Source: Brachybacterium nesterenkovii (GTDB taxonomy: Bacteria > Actinomycetota > Actinomycetes > Actinomycetales > Dermabacteraceae). Taken from it: DNA of 49,089 nt. Shown here piece by piece: positions 22,039 through 30,443 of this stretch. The first letter of the stretch is position 1; each line of letters begins with the position of its first letter. The stretch covers positions 1 through 49,089 of the forward strand of contig NZ_FWFG01000027.1 of assembly GCF_900163655.1 (NCBI RefSeq), read 5' to 3'. The notes under the pieces were generated by a model. The model was not told where the DNA came from. It saw only the letters and a list, made by a program, of their open reading frames with translations, and made no database searches. The position numbers were made by a program, and so were the translations under genes.

Positions 22039-23483
22039 GCCCCGTCGCCGGTTCCCGTCCTGATCACCGCGGTCCCTCCGCGTCTCTGCCGACCGCGTTG
22101 TCGCGGCCTGGCCCGGAGACGTCGCGCGCAGCGCCGGGCGCAGCGGGCGCGGACCTCTGCGCGCGCGTCGCCTGGTCGCACCTGGCCGAGCCGACCGACG
22201 CCGTCGCGCACTACGCCTGCCGCCTCCTCGGCCACGCCGGTGCGCTCGAGCTGGTGCGCGAGGCGACGGTGCCCGAGATGCTGCACGCCCTCGGCGGAGA
22301 CCTGCCGGCGGACCTCGCCGACGCCGTCCGTCGACCGTCCGCGCCGGGTGACGCTCGTGGCGCAGCGAGAGAGGGACTCGGGCCGGCCGGAGCCGAACGT
22401 CTGGCAGCGCGAGGCGGACTCGGGTCGGGACAAGGCGGGCCCGAGACGTCTGGACGAGGACCGACGGGCCCCGTGGGGAACGGCCCGGGGCGAGGGTCGG
22501 GGGCCGCGCGGGCGAGCGCGGCCCTGGGCAGATGGCGCGCCCGTCTCGACGGTCTGGACGTCGATCGTGTCCTCGATGCCGCGCAGGCCCGGGGCATCCG
22601 GGCCGTCGTCCCCGGCGATGCGGACTGGCCGAGTGTGCTCGATGATCTCGCCGATACCGCCCCGCACTGCCTGTGGGTGTCGGGTGCGGGCTCGCCCGCC
22701 GCCCTGGTCGACGCCGTGCCGACGATCGCGATGGTCGGATCCCGGGCTTCGACCCCCTATGGCGAGGACACGGCGGCATCGCTCGCGGCGGCGCTCGCCG
22801 TGCGCGGCGCCACGATCGTCTCGGGCGGTGCCTACGGGATCGACGCGGCCGCCCACCGCGGGGCTCTCGCCTCGGGCGAGGGGGCCACGCTCGCGGTGCT
22901 CGCGGGCGGGCTGGATGCCCTGTACCCGCGCGGCAACTCCCGCCTGCTCGAGGCGATCCGCTCCCGTCACGCGCTGATCTCCGAGGCACCGCCCGCCACC
23001 GCCCCCACGCGCTGGCGCTTCCTGGCCCGCAACAGGCTGATCGCGGCGCTGGGATCGGCGACCGTGGTGGTGGAGGCGGCCTGGCGGTCCGGGGCGCTGT
23101 CGACGGCGCGCCATGCCGACGACCTCTCGCGCCCCGTCGCAGCGGTGCCCGGCCCGGTCACGTCCGCGGCGTCCGCTGGATGCCACCGTCTGATCCGCGA
23201 GCGCGGGGCCGTGCTCGTGACCGATGCCGCCGAGATCCTCGAGCTGGTGCGGGGGCAGGAGGCCGCGGACGGCTCCGTCTTCGCCGTGCAGGACGAGCTG
23301 GACCTGCTGGATCCCGTCGACCGGCGCGTGCTCGATGCGCTGCCGCCGCGCTCGGCGATCACCCTGGCGGACCTCGAGCGCCTGTGCGCCCTGCCTGGGG
23401 GAGCGGTCGAGGCGGCCGTCGCCCGTCTCGAGCTGCTCGGTCTGGCGCGTCATGCGGGGGAGCGGATCGCCCGGGCGCGGTGA
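22035..23483 (+). CDS. dprA: DNA-processing protein DprA
   Basis: Loads RecA on incoming single-stranded DNA. 482 residues, longer than the usual 300-400. A helical N-terminal part (40-100) precedes the Rossmann-like core with IAMVGSRASTPYG and SGGAYGIDAAAHRGAL (263-278), LAGGLDALYPRGN and RNRLIAALG. A winged-helix C-terminal domain follows (ALPPRSAITLADLERL). Residues about 101-160 (22335-22514) are a Gly/Pro/Arg-rich low-complexity insert with no family counterpart. ATG 22035 overlaps the comM TGA. Confidence 0.93.
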   Translation: MSPVAGSRPDHRGPSASLPTALSRPGPETSRAAPGAAGADLCARVAWSHLAEPTDAVAHYACRLLGHAGALELVREATVPEMLHALGGDLPADLADAVRRPSAPGDARGAAREGLGPAGAERLAARGGLGSGQGGPETSGRGPTGPVGNGPGRGSGAARASAALGRWRARLDGLDVDRVLDAAQARGIRAVVPGDADWPSVLDDLADTAPHCLWVSGAGSPAALVDAVPTIAMVGSRASTPYGEDTAASLAAALAVRGATIVSGGAYGIDAAAHRGALASGEGATLAVLAGGLDALYPRGNSRLLEAIRSRHALISEAPPATAPTRWRFLARNRLIAALGSATVVVEAAWRSGALSTARHADDLSRPVAAVPGPVTSAASAGCHRLIRERGAVLVTDAAEILELVRGQEAADGSVFAVQDELDLLDPVDRRVLDALPPRSAITLADLERLCALPGGAVEAAVARLELLGLARHAGERIARAR

Positions 23484-23509
23484 GGGGACGGCGTGTTCCG
23501 GGGCTCTGG

Positions 23510-23515
23510 GAGACT
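23510..23515 (+). promoter_or_regulatory. Putative -10 element of xerC (leaderless type)
   Basis: GAGACT, then six bases and ATG 23522. Confidence 0.45.
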
Positions 23516-23521
23516 GGAGCC

Positions 23522-24700
23522 ATGAGCGCGAACCGTCGGACGGCACGGGAGCAGCAGGAGCTGCATCCCGATGACGCCGCCCTGCTCGCGCGCTACGAGC
23601 GCCACCTCGCGCTCGAGCGCGACCGCTCTCCCCATACCGTCCGCGCCTACTTACGGGAGGCCGCGACGCTGCTGACGCACCTGCGTGAGCGCGAGCGCAT
23701 CGAGCCCGCCGAGACGGACCTCGCCGCACTGCGCGCCTGGCTCGCCGAGCGTGCCGCGACCGGAGCATCCACGGCGACCCTCGCGCGATCGGCCGCTGCC
23801 GCGCGCACCTTCACCGCCTGGCTCACGAGCACCGGCGTGCTGGTTCACGACCCGGGGGCCCGGCTGCGCCCCCCGCGGCGCGGCCGCCATCTCCCGGCCG
23901 TCCTGTCGGCCGAACAGGCCGCGGCCATGGTCGAGGCGCCCCTGCACGGGCCCGCCGCCGACGGCGACGGACGCGCAGGGGGCGCGGACCCGGCCGCGAT
24001 CCCGCCCGCCGCTGGCGACCGGGCGAGCGAGGCCGACGGCGGGCAGGGAGGCGAGGGGACGGGAGGCGAGGGGACGGGCGTCGATGGCACCCGTTCCGGG
24101 GCCACCGGTGCCGAGCAGCGCCGTGCCCGAGCGATCGCCCTGCGCGACGCCGCGCTGCTCGAACTGCTCTACTCGAGCGGACTGCGCGTCTCCGAGCTCG
24201 TCTCCCTGGACCTCGGGGACGTCGACGCCGCCGGCCGCACCGTGCGCGTCCTCGGCAAGGGGTCCAAGGAGCGGATCGTGCCCGTCGGCGTCCCCGCCCT
24301 CGATGCGGTCGCGGCCTGGGTCGGGCACGGGCGCCCCGAGCTGGCCCGCGGCACCGCTGAGGCAGGCCGGGACCGCAGCGGTGCGCCGCGCACCCGTCGG
24401 ACGCCATCGGCAGACAGCGCCGGGCGAGCCCTGTTCCTCGGCGTCCGCGGGGGCCGCCTCGGCGTCCGCGCCGTCCGCGACGTCGTCAGCGCCGCGAGCG
24501 CACGCGCCGGCGTCAGCGCCCACGTCACGCCCCACACCCTGCGCCACAGCGCGGCCACCCACCTGGTGGAGGGCGGGGCGGATCTGCGCAGCGTCCAGGA
24601 CTACCTGGGACACTCCTCGCTCGCGACGACGCAGATCTACACCCACGTCTCCGCGCAGCGGCTCCGGGCGACGATCGACCAGGCGCACCCCCGGGCCTGA
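23522..24700 (+). CDS. xerC: Tyrosine recombinase XerC with low-complexity insertions
   Basis: Resolves chromosome dimers at dif. The N-terminal SAM-like domain spans about 18-125. The catalytic residues are all present: Arg222 (SGLRVSEL), Lys246 (LGKGSK), His338 and Arg341 (PHTLRH), His364 (LGHSS) and Tyr373 (QIYTHVS). The protein has 392 residues against about 300 usually. The excess is two Gly/Ala/Asp-rich inserts: residues 143-199 (23948-24118, with repeated GGEGTG) between the domains, and 275-300 (24344-24421) before the HxxR box. Since the active site is complete it is probably functional. Confidence 0.92.
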   Translation: MSANRRTAREQQELHPDDAALLARYERHLALERDRSPHTVRAYLREAATLLTHLRERERIEPAETDLAALRAWLAERAATGASTATLARSAAAARTFTAWLTSTGVLVHDPGARLRPPRRGRHLPAVLSAEQAAAMVEAPLHGPAADGDGRAGGADPAAIPPAAGDRASEADGGQGGEGTGGEGTGVDGTRSGATGAEQRRARAIALRDAALLELLYSSGLRVSELVSLDLGDVDAAGRTVRVLGKGSKERIVPVGVPALDAVAAWVGHGRPELARGTAEAGRDRSGAPRTRRTPSADSAGRALFLGVRGGRLGVRAVRDVVSAASARAGVSAHVTPHTLRHSAATHLVEGGADLRSVQDYLGHSSLATTQIYTHVSAQRLRATIDQAHPRA

Positions 24701-24757
24701 GCCGACCGAGCCCCCACGGCCGCGCGTCTTGTCGGGACGGCCACGGTGCCGTGAAAG

Positions 24758-25537
24758 CTACGGCGCGGACCGTGCACCAGAGCCCGTGGCGGCGCGGGCG
24801 AAGGCCCCAGCCCCCGATCCCACGGAAGCTCCGAAGACGTCGCCCGCGGCACCGCCGCCGGTCCGTACACCGCCGCCGGTCCCTGCTCCGCCGCCGGTTC
24901 CCGCGCTGTCGCCGGCCCCTGCACCGCCGCCGGTTCCCGCCCTGTCACCGGTGCCAGCATCACCGCCGGGTCGTGCCGCACCGCTCCCGGACAGCGGCAG
25001 CAGCACGCTGGGCCCGCGGGCGCCGAGCAGGAGCAACGGATCCAGATAGCTGCGGTCGCGTCGGGCGCCCAGGTGCAGGCACAGCGCCGGTGCGCAGTGC
25101 GAGGCCGCTCCGGGGGCCACCTCGCCGATCGGCGTCCCGGCCTCCACGGCGGTGCCCACGGCGACGGACGCGACGACGGGCTCGTACGTCGAGAGCAGCC
25201 CGTCGGCGTGCCGCACCGAGACGACCGGGCGTCCCGCGACCATGCCGGCGAAGTGCACGGTCCCCGCCTCGACCGCGGTGACGGTCGGCGTCTCGGCGAG
25301 GATGTCGATCCCCCGATGCCCCGGCCCGTAGGGCCCGGCGGGCTCGTCGAACGGCGCCTGCACGGTGTGAGGAGGGGCGATGGGCCACGACCAGCGCGAC
25401 TGCTCCTCCGCGCCGGCGGGCGGGGGGAGCAGGAGGATCAGTGCGAGCACCAGGAGCAGCGCGAGCACCGCGCGGGCCGTCGACGCCCGCACGGTGGCGG
25501 CTCCCGGCTGGCGGCCTCTCGTCATGTGCGCATCCAT
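24758..25537 (-). CDS. Secreted M23 family peptidase-like protein
   Basis: 259 residues read from 25537 downward. A Sec signal peptide (hydrophobic ALLLVLALILLL, cleavage probably after PPAGA) is followed by an M23/LytM domain: WSWPIAPPHTVQAPFD, GHRGIDI with the metal-binding His and Asp, and LCLHLGARR near the end. The first histidine of the usual HxH is replaced by Cys, as in many actinobacterial members, so hydrolysis is uncertain. The last 75 residues are Gly/Thr/Ala repeats encoded by tandem GCC-rich units (24860-24975). It probably acts on peptidoglycan outside the membrane. The place between xerC and rpsB is typical. Confidence 0.88.
   Translation of the reverse strand: MDAHMTRGRQPGAATVRASTARAVLALLLVLALILLLPPPAGAEEQSRWSWPIAPPHTVQAPFDEPAGPYGPGHRGIDILAETPTVTAVEAGTVHFAGMVAGRPVVSVRHADGLLSTYEPVVASVAVGTAVEAGTPIGEVAPGAASHCAPALCLHLGARRDRSYLDPLLLLGARGPSVLLPLSGSGAARPGGDAGTGDRAGTGGGAGAGDSAGTGGGAGTGGGVRTGGGAAGDVFGASVGSGAGAFARAATGSGARSAP
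24860..24975. repeat. Tandem repeats encoding the Gly-rich tail of the M23 protein
   Basis: CCGCCGCCGGT-type phrases recur about every 24 bp (for example at 24854, 24872, 24890 and 24926). On the minus strand they encode GTGGGAG-like units. Confidence 0.7.
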
Positions 25538-25543
25538 GCGACG

Positions 25544-25549
25544 AGCATC
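25544..25549 (-). promoter_or_regulatory. Putative -10 element of the M23 gene (leaderless type)
   Basis: On the minus strand, GATGCT is followed by CGTCGC and the ATG at 25537. Confidence 0.4.
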
Positions 25550-25726
25550 GCTCTGCTCCTTCGACGGAGCACCCCGGGGTGATCCCGGTGTGGACGACTC
25601 CGAGCTGTGGAGGAGTCCCGAGCCTGTCGAGGAGAGCCGAGCCCGTGGAGGAGGCGCTGTCGGCGGCCACCGTCTGTTCACGTGCACGTCACACCCCGCG
25701 CGGCTGTCCGATGCTCCTGCCTCCGA

Positions 25727-25732
25727 TAGACT
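25727..25732 (+). promoter_or_regulatory. Putative -10 element of rpsB
   Basis: TAGACT in the 468-bp gap between the divergent M23 and rpsB genes; it would give a leader of roughly 265 nt. Confidence 0.5.
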
Positions 25733-25872
25733 GCCGCCAGCATCCGGTGCGTCCGGATGACTTCGCGTGCCCATCACGGCACCCGGCCATCGGTCCTCGC
25801 GGACCGCAGGCGATCGGAGAGGTCGGCGAATGCGTCGAGCTCCCGGATCAGCTCCTGCGATGCGCGCGGGCG

Positions 25873-25905
25873 GTCGGGACCGGGGCACCAGGCCCCGTCG
25901 CCGAC
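25873..25905 (+). promoter_or_regulatory. Hairpin in the rpsB leader
   Basis: GTCGG (25873-25877) pairs with CCGAC (25901-25905). Inside, CGGGGC (25881-25886) pairs with GCCCCG (25892-25897) around ACCAG. The two stems are separated by a symmetric 3x3 internal loop. Placed 100 nt before rpsB, it is a candidate for S2 autoregulation. The rest of the leader shows no feature I recognise. Confidence 0.35.
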
Positions 25906-26005
25906 CGGCGCTCGGGGGAGAACCGAGAAGCACGGCCCTGCGCCGGGACCCCGAAGGCCGAGGAGGCTGACGGGCGAGCCCAGGGCCCGAAGGAAGAGGA
26001 CACTC

Positions 26006-26944
26006 ATGGCAGTCGTCACCATGCGCCAGCTGCTCGACAGCGGCGTGCACTTCGGTCACCAGACCCGTCGCTGGAACCCGAAGATGAAGCGCTACATCTT
26101 CACCGAGCGCAACGGCATCTACATCGTCGACCTGATGCAGACGCTCACCTACATCGACTCGGCCTACGAGTTCGTCAAGCAGACCGTGGCCCACGGCGGC
26201 ACGATCCTGTTCGTCGGCACCAAGAAGCAGGCCCAGGAGTCCATCCGCGAGCAGGCCACCCGCGTCGGCATGCCCTACGTGAACCAGCGCTGGCTCGGCG
26301 GCATGCTCACCAACCTCCAGACCGTCTCCTCGCGCGTGAACCGCCTCAAGGAGCTCGAGCAGCTCGACTTCGAGGATGTGGCCGGCTCCGGCTACACCAA
26401 GAAGGAGCTGCTCATCATGCGCCGCGAGAAGGACAAGCTCGAGCGCACCCTCGGCGGCATCCGCGACATGGCCAAGACCCCCTCGGCCGTGTGGATCGTG
26501 GACACCAACAAGGAGCACCTGGCCGTCGACGAGGCGCACAAGCTCAACATCCCCGTCGTCGCGATCCTCGACACCAACTGCGACCCCGACGAGGTCAACT
26601 ACCCGATCCCGGGCAACGATGACGCGATCCGCTCCGTCGCCCTGCTGACCCGCGTCGTCGCCGACGCCGTGGCCGCGGGCCTGCAGGCCCGTCACGAGCG
26701 CTCCGCCGGCGCCGAGAAGAACGTCTCGGCCGTCGACGCCGAGCCGCTCGCCGAGTGGGAGCAGGAGCTGCTCAAGCAGTCCGAGGTCCAGCAGGAGCAG
26801 GCCGCCGCCGAGACGACCGAGGCCCCCGCCGCCGAGACGACCGAGGCCCCCGCCGCCGAGGAGACCGCTGCTGAGGCCCCGGCCGTCGAGGAGACCGAGG
26901 CGCCCGCCGCCGAGGCGACCGCGTCCGACGAGGCCCAGGCCTGA
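26006..26944 (+). CDS. rpsB: 30S ribosomal protein S2
   Basis: 312 residues. [48 protein letters not shown] and [22 protein letters not shown] are canonical S2. The tail after about residue 235 is an Ala/Glu/Thr-rich extension with two exact 24-bp repeats (26810-26833, 26834-26857) encoding ETTEAPAA. Such tails are common in actinobacterial S2. ATG 26006 follows AGGAAGAGG. It forms a unit with tsf. Confidence 0.97.
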   Translation: MAVVTMRQLLDSGVHFGHQTRRWNPKMKRYIFTERNGIYIVDLMQTLTYIDSAYEFVKQTVAHGGTILFVGTKKQAQESIREQATRVGMPYVNQRWLGGMLTNLQTVSSRVNRLKELEQLDFEDVAGSGYTKKELLIMRREKDKLERTLGGIRDMAKTPSAVWIVDTNKEHLAVDEAHKLNIPVVAILDTNCDPDEVNYPIPGNDDAIRSVALLTRVVADAVAAGLQARHERSAGAEKNVSAVDAEPLAEWEQELLKQSEVQQEQAAAETTEAPAAETTEAPAAEETAAEAPAVEETEAPAAEATASDEAQA

Positions 26945-26946
26945 TC

Positions 26947-26962
26947 CCGTCCTCCGGGACGG
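26947..26962 (+). terminator. Small hairpin between rpsB and tsf
   Basis: CCGTCC, loop TCCG, GGACGG, directly after the rpsB stop. Probably an attenuator setting the rpsB:tsf ratio rather than a full stop. Confidence 0.4.
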
Positions 26963-27010
26963 CACCCATCGATTCTCCGCATCACCTCTCCCATCAGGAA
27001 GAAGGACCAC

Positions 27011-27835
27011 ATGGCCAACTACACGGCTGCTGACATCAAGGAGATCCGCGAGTCCACCGGCGCCGGCATGCTCGACGTCAAGAAGGCTCTCGACGAGGCG
27101 AACGGCGACAAGGCCAAGGCCGTCGAGCTGATCCGCGTCAAGGGCCTCAAGGGCATCGCCAAGCGCGAGGGCCGTTCGGCCTCCGAGGGCCTCATCGCGG
27201 TCGACGTCCGCGACGTCGACGGCAAGCAGGTGGGCACCCTCGTGGAGCTCAACTCCGAGACCGACTTCGTGGCCAAGAACGACAAGTTCGTCGCCCTGGG
27301 CGACGAGGCCGTCGCGGCCGCCGTCGAGTCCGGCGCCACCGATCCCGAGCAGCTCGCCGGCACCCCGTTCGGCGAGGCGCTGACCACCGCCGGCGCGACC
27401 ATGGGCGAGAAGATCGTCGTGCGTCGCATCGGCCGCGTCGAGGGCGAGAAGGTCGCGCAGTACATGCACCGCACGAACAAGGACCTGCCCCCGCAGGTCG
27501 GCGTGCTCGTGGCCACCGACGCCGCCGGCGCCGAGGTCGCGCGCGACATCGCGATGCACATCGCCGCGTACTCGCCCAAGTACCTCTCGCGCGACGAGGT
27601 CCCCGCGGAGGTCGTCGCCGACGAGCGTCGCATCGCCGAGGAGACCGCGAAGAACGAGGGCAAGCCCGAGCAGGCTCTCCCGAAGATCGTCGAGGGTCGC
27701 CTCAACGGGTTCTTCAAGGAGAACGTGCTGCTGGACCAGGCCTACGCCAAGGACCCCAAGACCACGGTCGGCAAGGTCGTGGAGCAGGCCGGCGGCACCA
27801 TCACCGGCTTCGTGCGCTTCCGCGTCGGCAACTGA
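27011..27835 (+). CDS. tsf: Elongation factor Ts
   Basis: Nucleotide exchange factor for EF-Tu. 274 residues with MANYTAADIKEIRESTGAGMLDVKKAL, the TDFVAKNDKF motif that contacts EF-Tu, and HIAAYSPKYLSRDEVP. ATG 27011 after AGGAAGAAGGA. A strong terminator follows. Confidence 0.98.
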   Translation: MANYTAADIKEIRESTGAGMLDVKKALDEANGDKAKAVELIRVKGLKGIAKREGRSASEGLIAVDVRDVDGKQVGTLVELNSETDFVAKNDKFVALGDEAVAAAVESGATDPEQLAGTPFGEALTTAGATMGEKIVVRRIGRVEGEKVAQYMHRTNKDLPPQVGVLVATDAAGAEVARDIAMHIAAYSPKYLSRDEVPAEVVADERRIAEETAKNEGKPEQALPKIVEGRLNGFFKENVLLDQAYAKDPKTTVGKVVEQAGGTITGFVRFRVGN

Positions 27836-27870
27836 TCACCGACCGCTGAACGCGGGTCCCACCCGCATCC

Positions 27871-27907
27871 GGACCGGGCCTCTTCCTGCAGGGAAGGGGC
27901 CCGGTCC
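27871..27907 (+). terminator. Strong hairpin terminator after tsf
   Basis: A continuous 16-bp stem (27871-27886 with 27892-27907; one T-G wobble) and loop TGCAG. A smaller hairpin lies before it (27852-27866) and an 8-bp one after it (27912-27931). No U-tract, as usual for such genomes. The rest of the 210-bp gap holds the pyrH promoter. Confidence 0.8.
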
Positions 27908-28007
27908 TGCTGTGCGCGCGCTGGCGCGCACGACCCGCAGGCGCGGCCGCGGTGTGCGCCATGTCCCCACGGCGGCCCCGTACCGCTCGGGTGCAGGGGC
28001 GCCCCGG

Positions 28008-28013
28008 TATCAT
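28008..28013 (+). promoter_or_regulatory. Putative -10 element of pyrH
   Basis: TATCAT, 33 bases before pyrH; no clear -35. Confidence 0.4.
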
Positions 28014-28045
28014 CGCGGCGAACACGTCCCACCGGAAGGACCCCC

Positions 28046-28804
28046 ATGACCCAGGCGACCATCACCTCCCAGATCCCCGTCCTCCCGAAGAAGGAGGAGG
28101 GGCGCCGGGTCCTCCTCAAGCTATCCGGCGAGGCGTTCGGAGGCGGCCGCGTCGGCGTCGACCCCGACGTCGTCTCCCGTATCGCCGGCGAGATCGCGGA
28201 GGGCGTCGCCTCCGGCGTCGAGTGCGCGATCGTCGTGGGCGGAGGCAACTTCTTCCGCGGCGCCGAGCTGTCCCAGCGCGGCATGGACCGCCGCCGCGCC
28301 GACTACATGGGCATGCTCGGCACCGTCATGAACTGCCTGGCCCTCCAGGACTTCCTCGAGCAGAAGGGCGTCTCCACGCGCGTGCAGACCGCCATCTCCA
28401 TGGGGCAGGTCGCCGAGCCGTACCTGCCGCTGCGCGCCGTGCGCCACCTCGAGAAGGGCCGCGCCGTGATCTTCGGCGCGGGCGCCGGCATGCCCTACTT
28501 CTCGACCGACACGGTCGCCGTCCAGCGGGCGCTGGAGATCGGCTGCCACGAGGTCCTCATGGCCAAGAACGGCGTCGACGGCGTCTACTCGGCCGACCCC
28601 CGCAAGGATCCCGACGCCACCAAGCTCGAGCACGTCACCTACAACGAGGCTCTCGTGCAGGGCCTCAAGGTGGTCGACGCGACCGCCTTCAGCCTCTGCA
28701 TGGACAACGCCCAGCCGATGATGGTGTTCGGTCTCGACGAGGCCGGATCGATCACGCGCGCCATGCGCGGGGATCGCATCGGCACCACCGTCACGGGCGA
28801 CTGA
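28046..28804 (+). CDS. pyrH: UMP kinase
   Basis: Hexameric amino-acid-kinase-fold enzyme converting UMP to UDP. 252 residues with [37 protein letters not shown], the [12 protein letters not shown] region and [16 protein letters not shown]. The first 17 residues are a slight N-terminal extension. ATG 28046 follows CGGAAGGA. Confidence 0.97.
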   Translation: MTQATITSQIPVLPKKEEGRRVLLKLSGEAFGGGRVGVDPDVVSRIAGEIAEGVASGVECAIVVGGGNFFRGAELSQRGMDRRRADYMGMLGTVMNCLALQDFLEQKGVSTRVQTAISMGQVAEPYLPLRAVRHLEKGRAVIFGAGAGMPYFSTDTVAVQRALEIGCHEVLMAKNGVDGVYSADPRKDPDATKLEHVTYNEALVQGLKVVDATAFSLCMDNAQPMMVFGLDEAGSITRAMRGDRIGTTVTGD

Positions 28805-28857
28805 CCCCCTGGTCGCGGCGCACAGGTGCGTCCGCGACCGTTCCGCGCGCCGTGCGG

Positions 28858-28863
28858 GACAAT
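28858..28863 (+). promoter_or_regulatory. Putative -10 element of frr
   Basis: GACAAT, 40 bases before frr. Confidence 0.4.
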
Positions 28864-28902
28864 GGAACGGACCACCACCGACACGAAATCGAGGAGCACA
28901 TC

Positions 28903-29469
28903 GTGAGCGACGACATCGCCGGCATCCTGAACGAGGCCGAGGCCAAGATGACCAAGACGATCGAGGTCACCAAGGAGGAGTTCTCCGCGATCCGCACCGG
29001 GCGCGCCAACGCGGCGATGTTCCAGGGCATCACCGCCGACTACTACGGCACCCCGACGCCGCTCAACCAGCTCGCCTCCCTGCAGTTCCCCGAGGCCCGC
29101 ACGATCATCGTCACGCCGTACGACAAGGGCGCGACCGCGGCGATCGAGACCGCGCTGCGCGAGTCCGACCTGGGCGTGAACCCCACCAACAACGGCGACA
29201 ACCTGCGCCTGGTGCTGCCCGCTCTGACCGAGGAGCGCCGCAAGGAGTACATCAAGCTGGCCAAGCACAAGGCCGAGGAGGGCCGCGTGGCCGTCCGCTC
29301 CTCGCGCGCCAACGCGAAGAAGGCCATCGAGAAGCTGGTCAAGGACAAGCTGATCGGCGAGGACGAGGGCGTGCGCGCTGAGAAGGAGCTCGAGGTCCTC
29401 ACCAAGAAGGCGATCGACGGCGTCGACGCCGCCCTGGCCGCCAAGGAGACGGAGCTCGCGACCGTCTGA
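28903..29469 (+). CDS. frr: Ribosome recycling factor
   Basis: Splits post-termination ribosomes with EF-G. 188 residues: TGRANAAMFQGITADYYGTPTPLNQLA, the VTPYDKGA stretch, then the three-helix-bundle segment LTEERRKEYIKLAKHKAEEGRVAVR. GTG 28903 lies eight bases after GAGGAG. Downstream cdsA begins 26 bases on. Confidence 0.97.
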   Translation: MSDDIAGILNEAEAKMTKTIEVTKEEFSAIRTGRANAAMFQGITADYYGTPTPLNQLASLQFPEARTIIVTPYDKGATAAIETALRESDLGVNPTNNGDNLRLVLPALTEERRKEYIKLAKHKAEEGRVAVRSSRANAKKAIEKLVKDKLIGEDEGVRAEKELEVLTKKAIDGVDAALAAKETELATV

Positions 29470-29495
29470 TCGTCCCCGATCACCGGTCCTCGTCC

Positions 29496-30443
29496 ATGGA
29501 ATCGCCCGCGGGGGAGCTCCCTGCCGCCCAGCGCACCGCCCCGAGCACGCTCGAGGCGGTGCGCGAGCGACCCGTCGGAGCGCCACCGCGCGCGGTCGGC
29601 TCTGCCGTGGCACCCCGCGAGGGGACGGCCAAGCGCCGCGGCCCGGGACGCAACCTGCCGGCGGCCATCGCCGTCGGCGTGCTGCTCGTCGGGGCGCTGC
29701 TGGTCAGCCTGTTCGTCCTGCCCTCGACGTTCGTGCTGTTCGCCGGGCTGACGCTCGCCCTCGGCTCCTACGAGGCGGTGCGGGCGCTCGGGACCGGCGG
29801 CCTGCGCGTGCCGCAGTCCCCGGTCCTCGTCGGCGCGCTCGGCATGGTGGTGTCCACGGCCGTCTACGGCGCCGACGGTCTGGTGATCGCGCTCGCGGTC
29901 GCCGTCTGCGTCGTCCTGGTGTGGCGCGCGGTCGAGGCGGGGGGACTGCTGACCCTGCGCGACGTGGCCGCGGGCGTCTTCGCGCTCGCCTGGGTGCCGT
30001 TCCTGGGCTGCTTCATCCTGCTGCTGCACGCCCGGGAGCACGGGGCGATCCTCGTGCTGCTCGCGCTCCTGGTGCCCATCGCCAATGACACCGGCGGGTA
30101 CATCGCCGGGGTGCTGTTCGGCTCGCACCCGATGGCCCCCGGCATCAGTCCCAAGAAGAGCTGGGAGGGCTTCGCCGGCTCCCTCGTCGCCGGCACCGCC
30201 GTGGCCGTCGCCACCCTCGTCCTCGGCCTGGGCGCGCCCTGGTGGGCCGGGATGATCATCGGGCCCGTCCTGGTGATCGTCTCCACGGGGGGCGACCTCA
30301 GCGAGTCCCTCCTCAAGAGGGACCTGGGCATCAAGGACATGGGGACGCTGCTGCCCGGCCACGGCGGCGTCCTCGACCGCGTCGACTCGATGCTGCTCTC
30401 GGCCCCCGTCACCTACATCCTGCTGGAGCTGCTGCTGCCATGA
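29496..30443 (+). CDS. cdsA: Phosphatidate cytidylyltransferase
   Basis: Makes CDP-diacylglycerol from phosphatidic acid and CTP in the plasma membrane. 315 residues: a basic, Pro/Ala-rich N-terminus (1-52), then about eight membrane segments. The CDS signature lies at the C-terminus as [19 protein letters not shown] followed by [16 protein letters not shown]. Its TGA overlaps the rlmN ATG. Confidence 0.96.
   Translation: MESPAGELPAAQRTAPSTLEAVRERPVGAPPRAVGSAVAPREGTAKRRGPGRNLPAAIAVGVLLVGALLVSLFVLPSTFVLFAGLTLALGSYEAVRALGTGGLRVPQSPVLVGALGMVVSTAVYGADGLVIALAVAVCVVLVWRAVEAGGLLTLRDVAAGVFALAWVPFLGCFILLLHAREHGAILVLLALLVPIANDTGGYIAGVLFGSHPMAPGISPKKSWEGFAGSLVAGTAVAVATLVLGLGAPWWAGMIIGPVLVIVSTGGDLSESLLKRDLGIKDMGTLLPGHGGVLDRVDSMLLSAPVTYILLELLLP

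Noticed and set aside
23948-24421. XerC as a mobile-element integrase
   Set aside because: It is in the standard dprA-xerC-rpsB position, has XerC-type motifs, and no attachment site, cargo or flanking repeat is visible.
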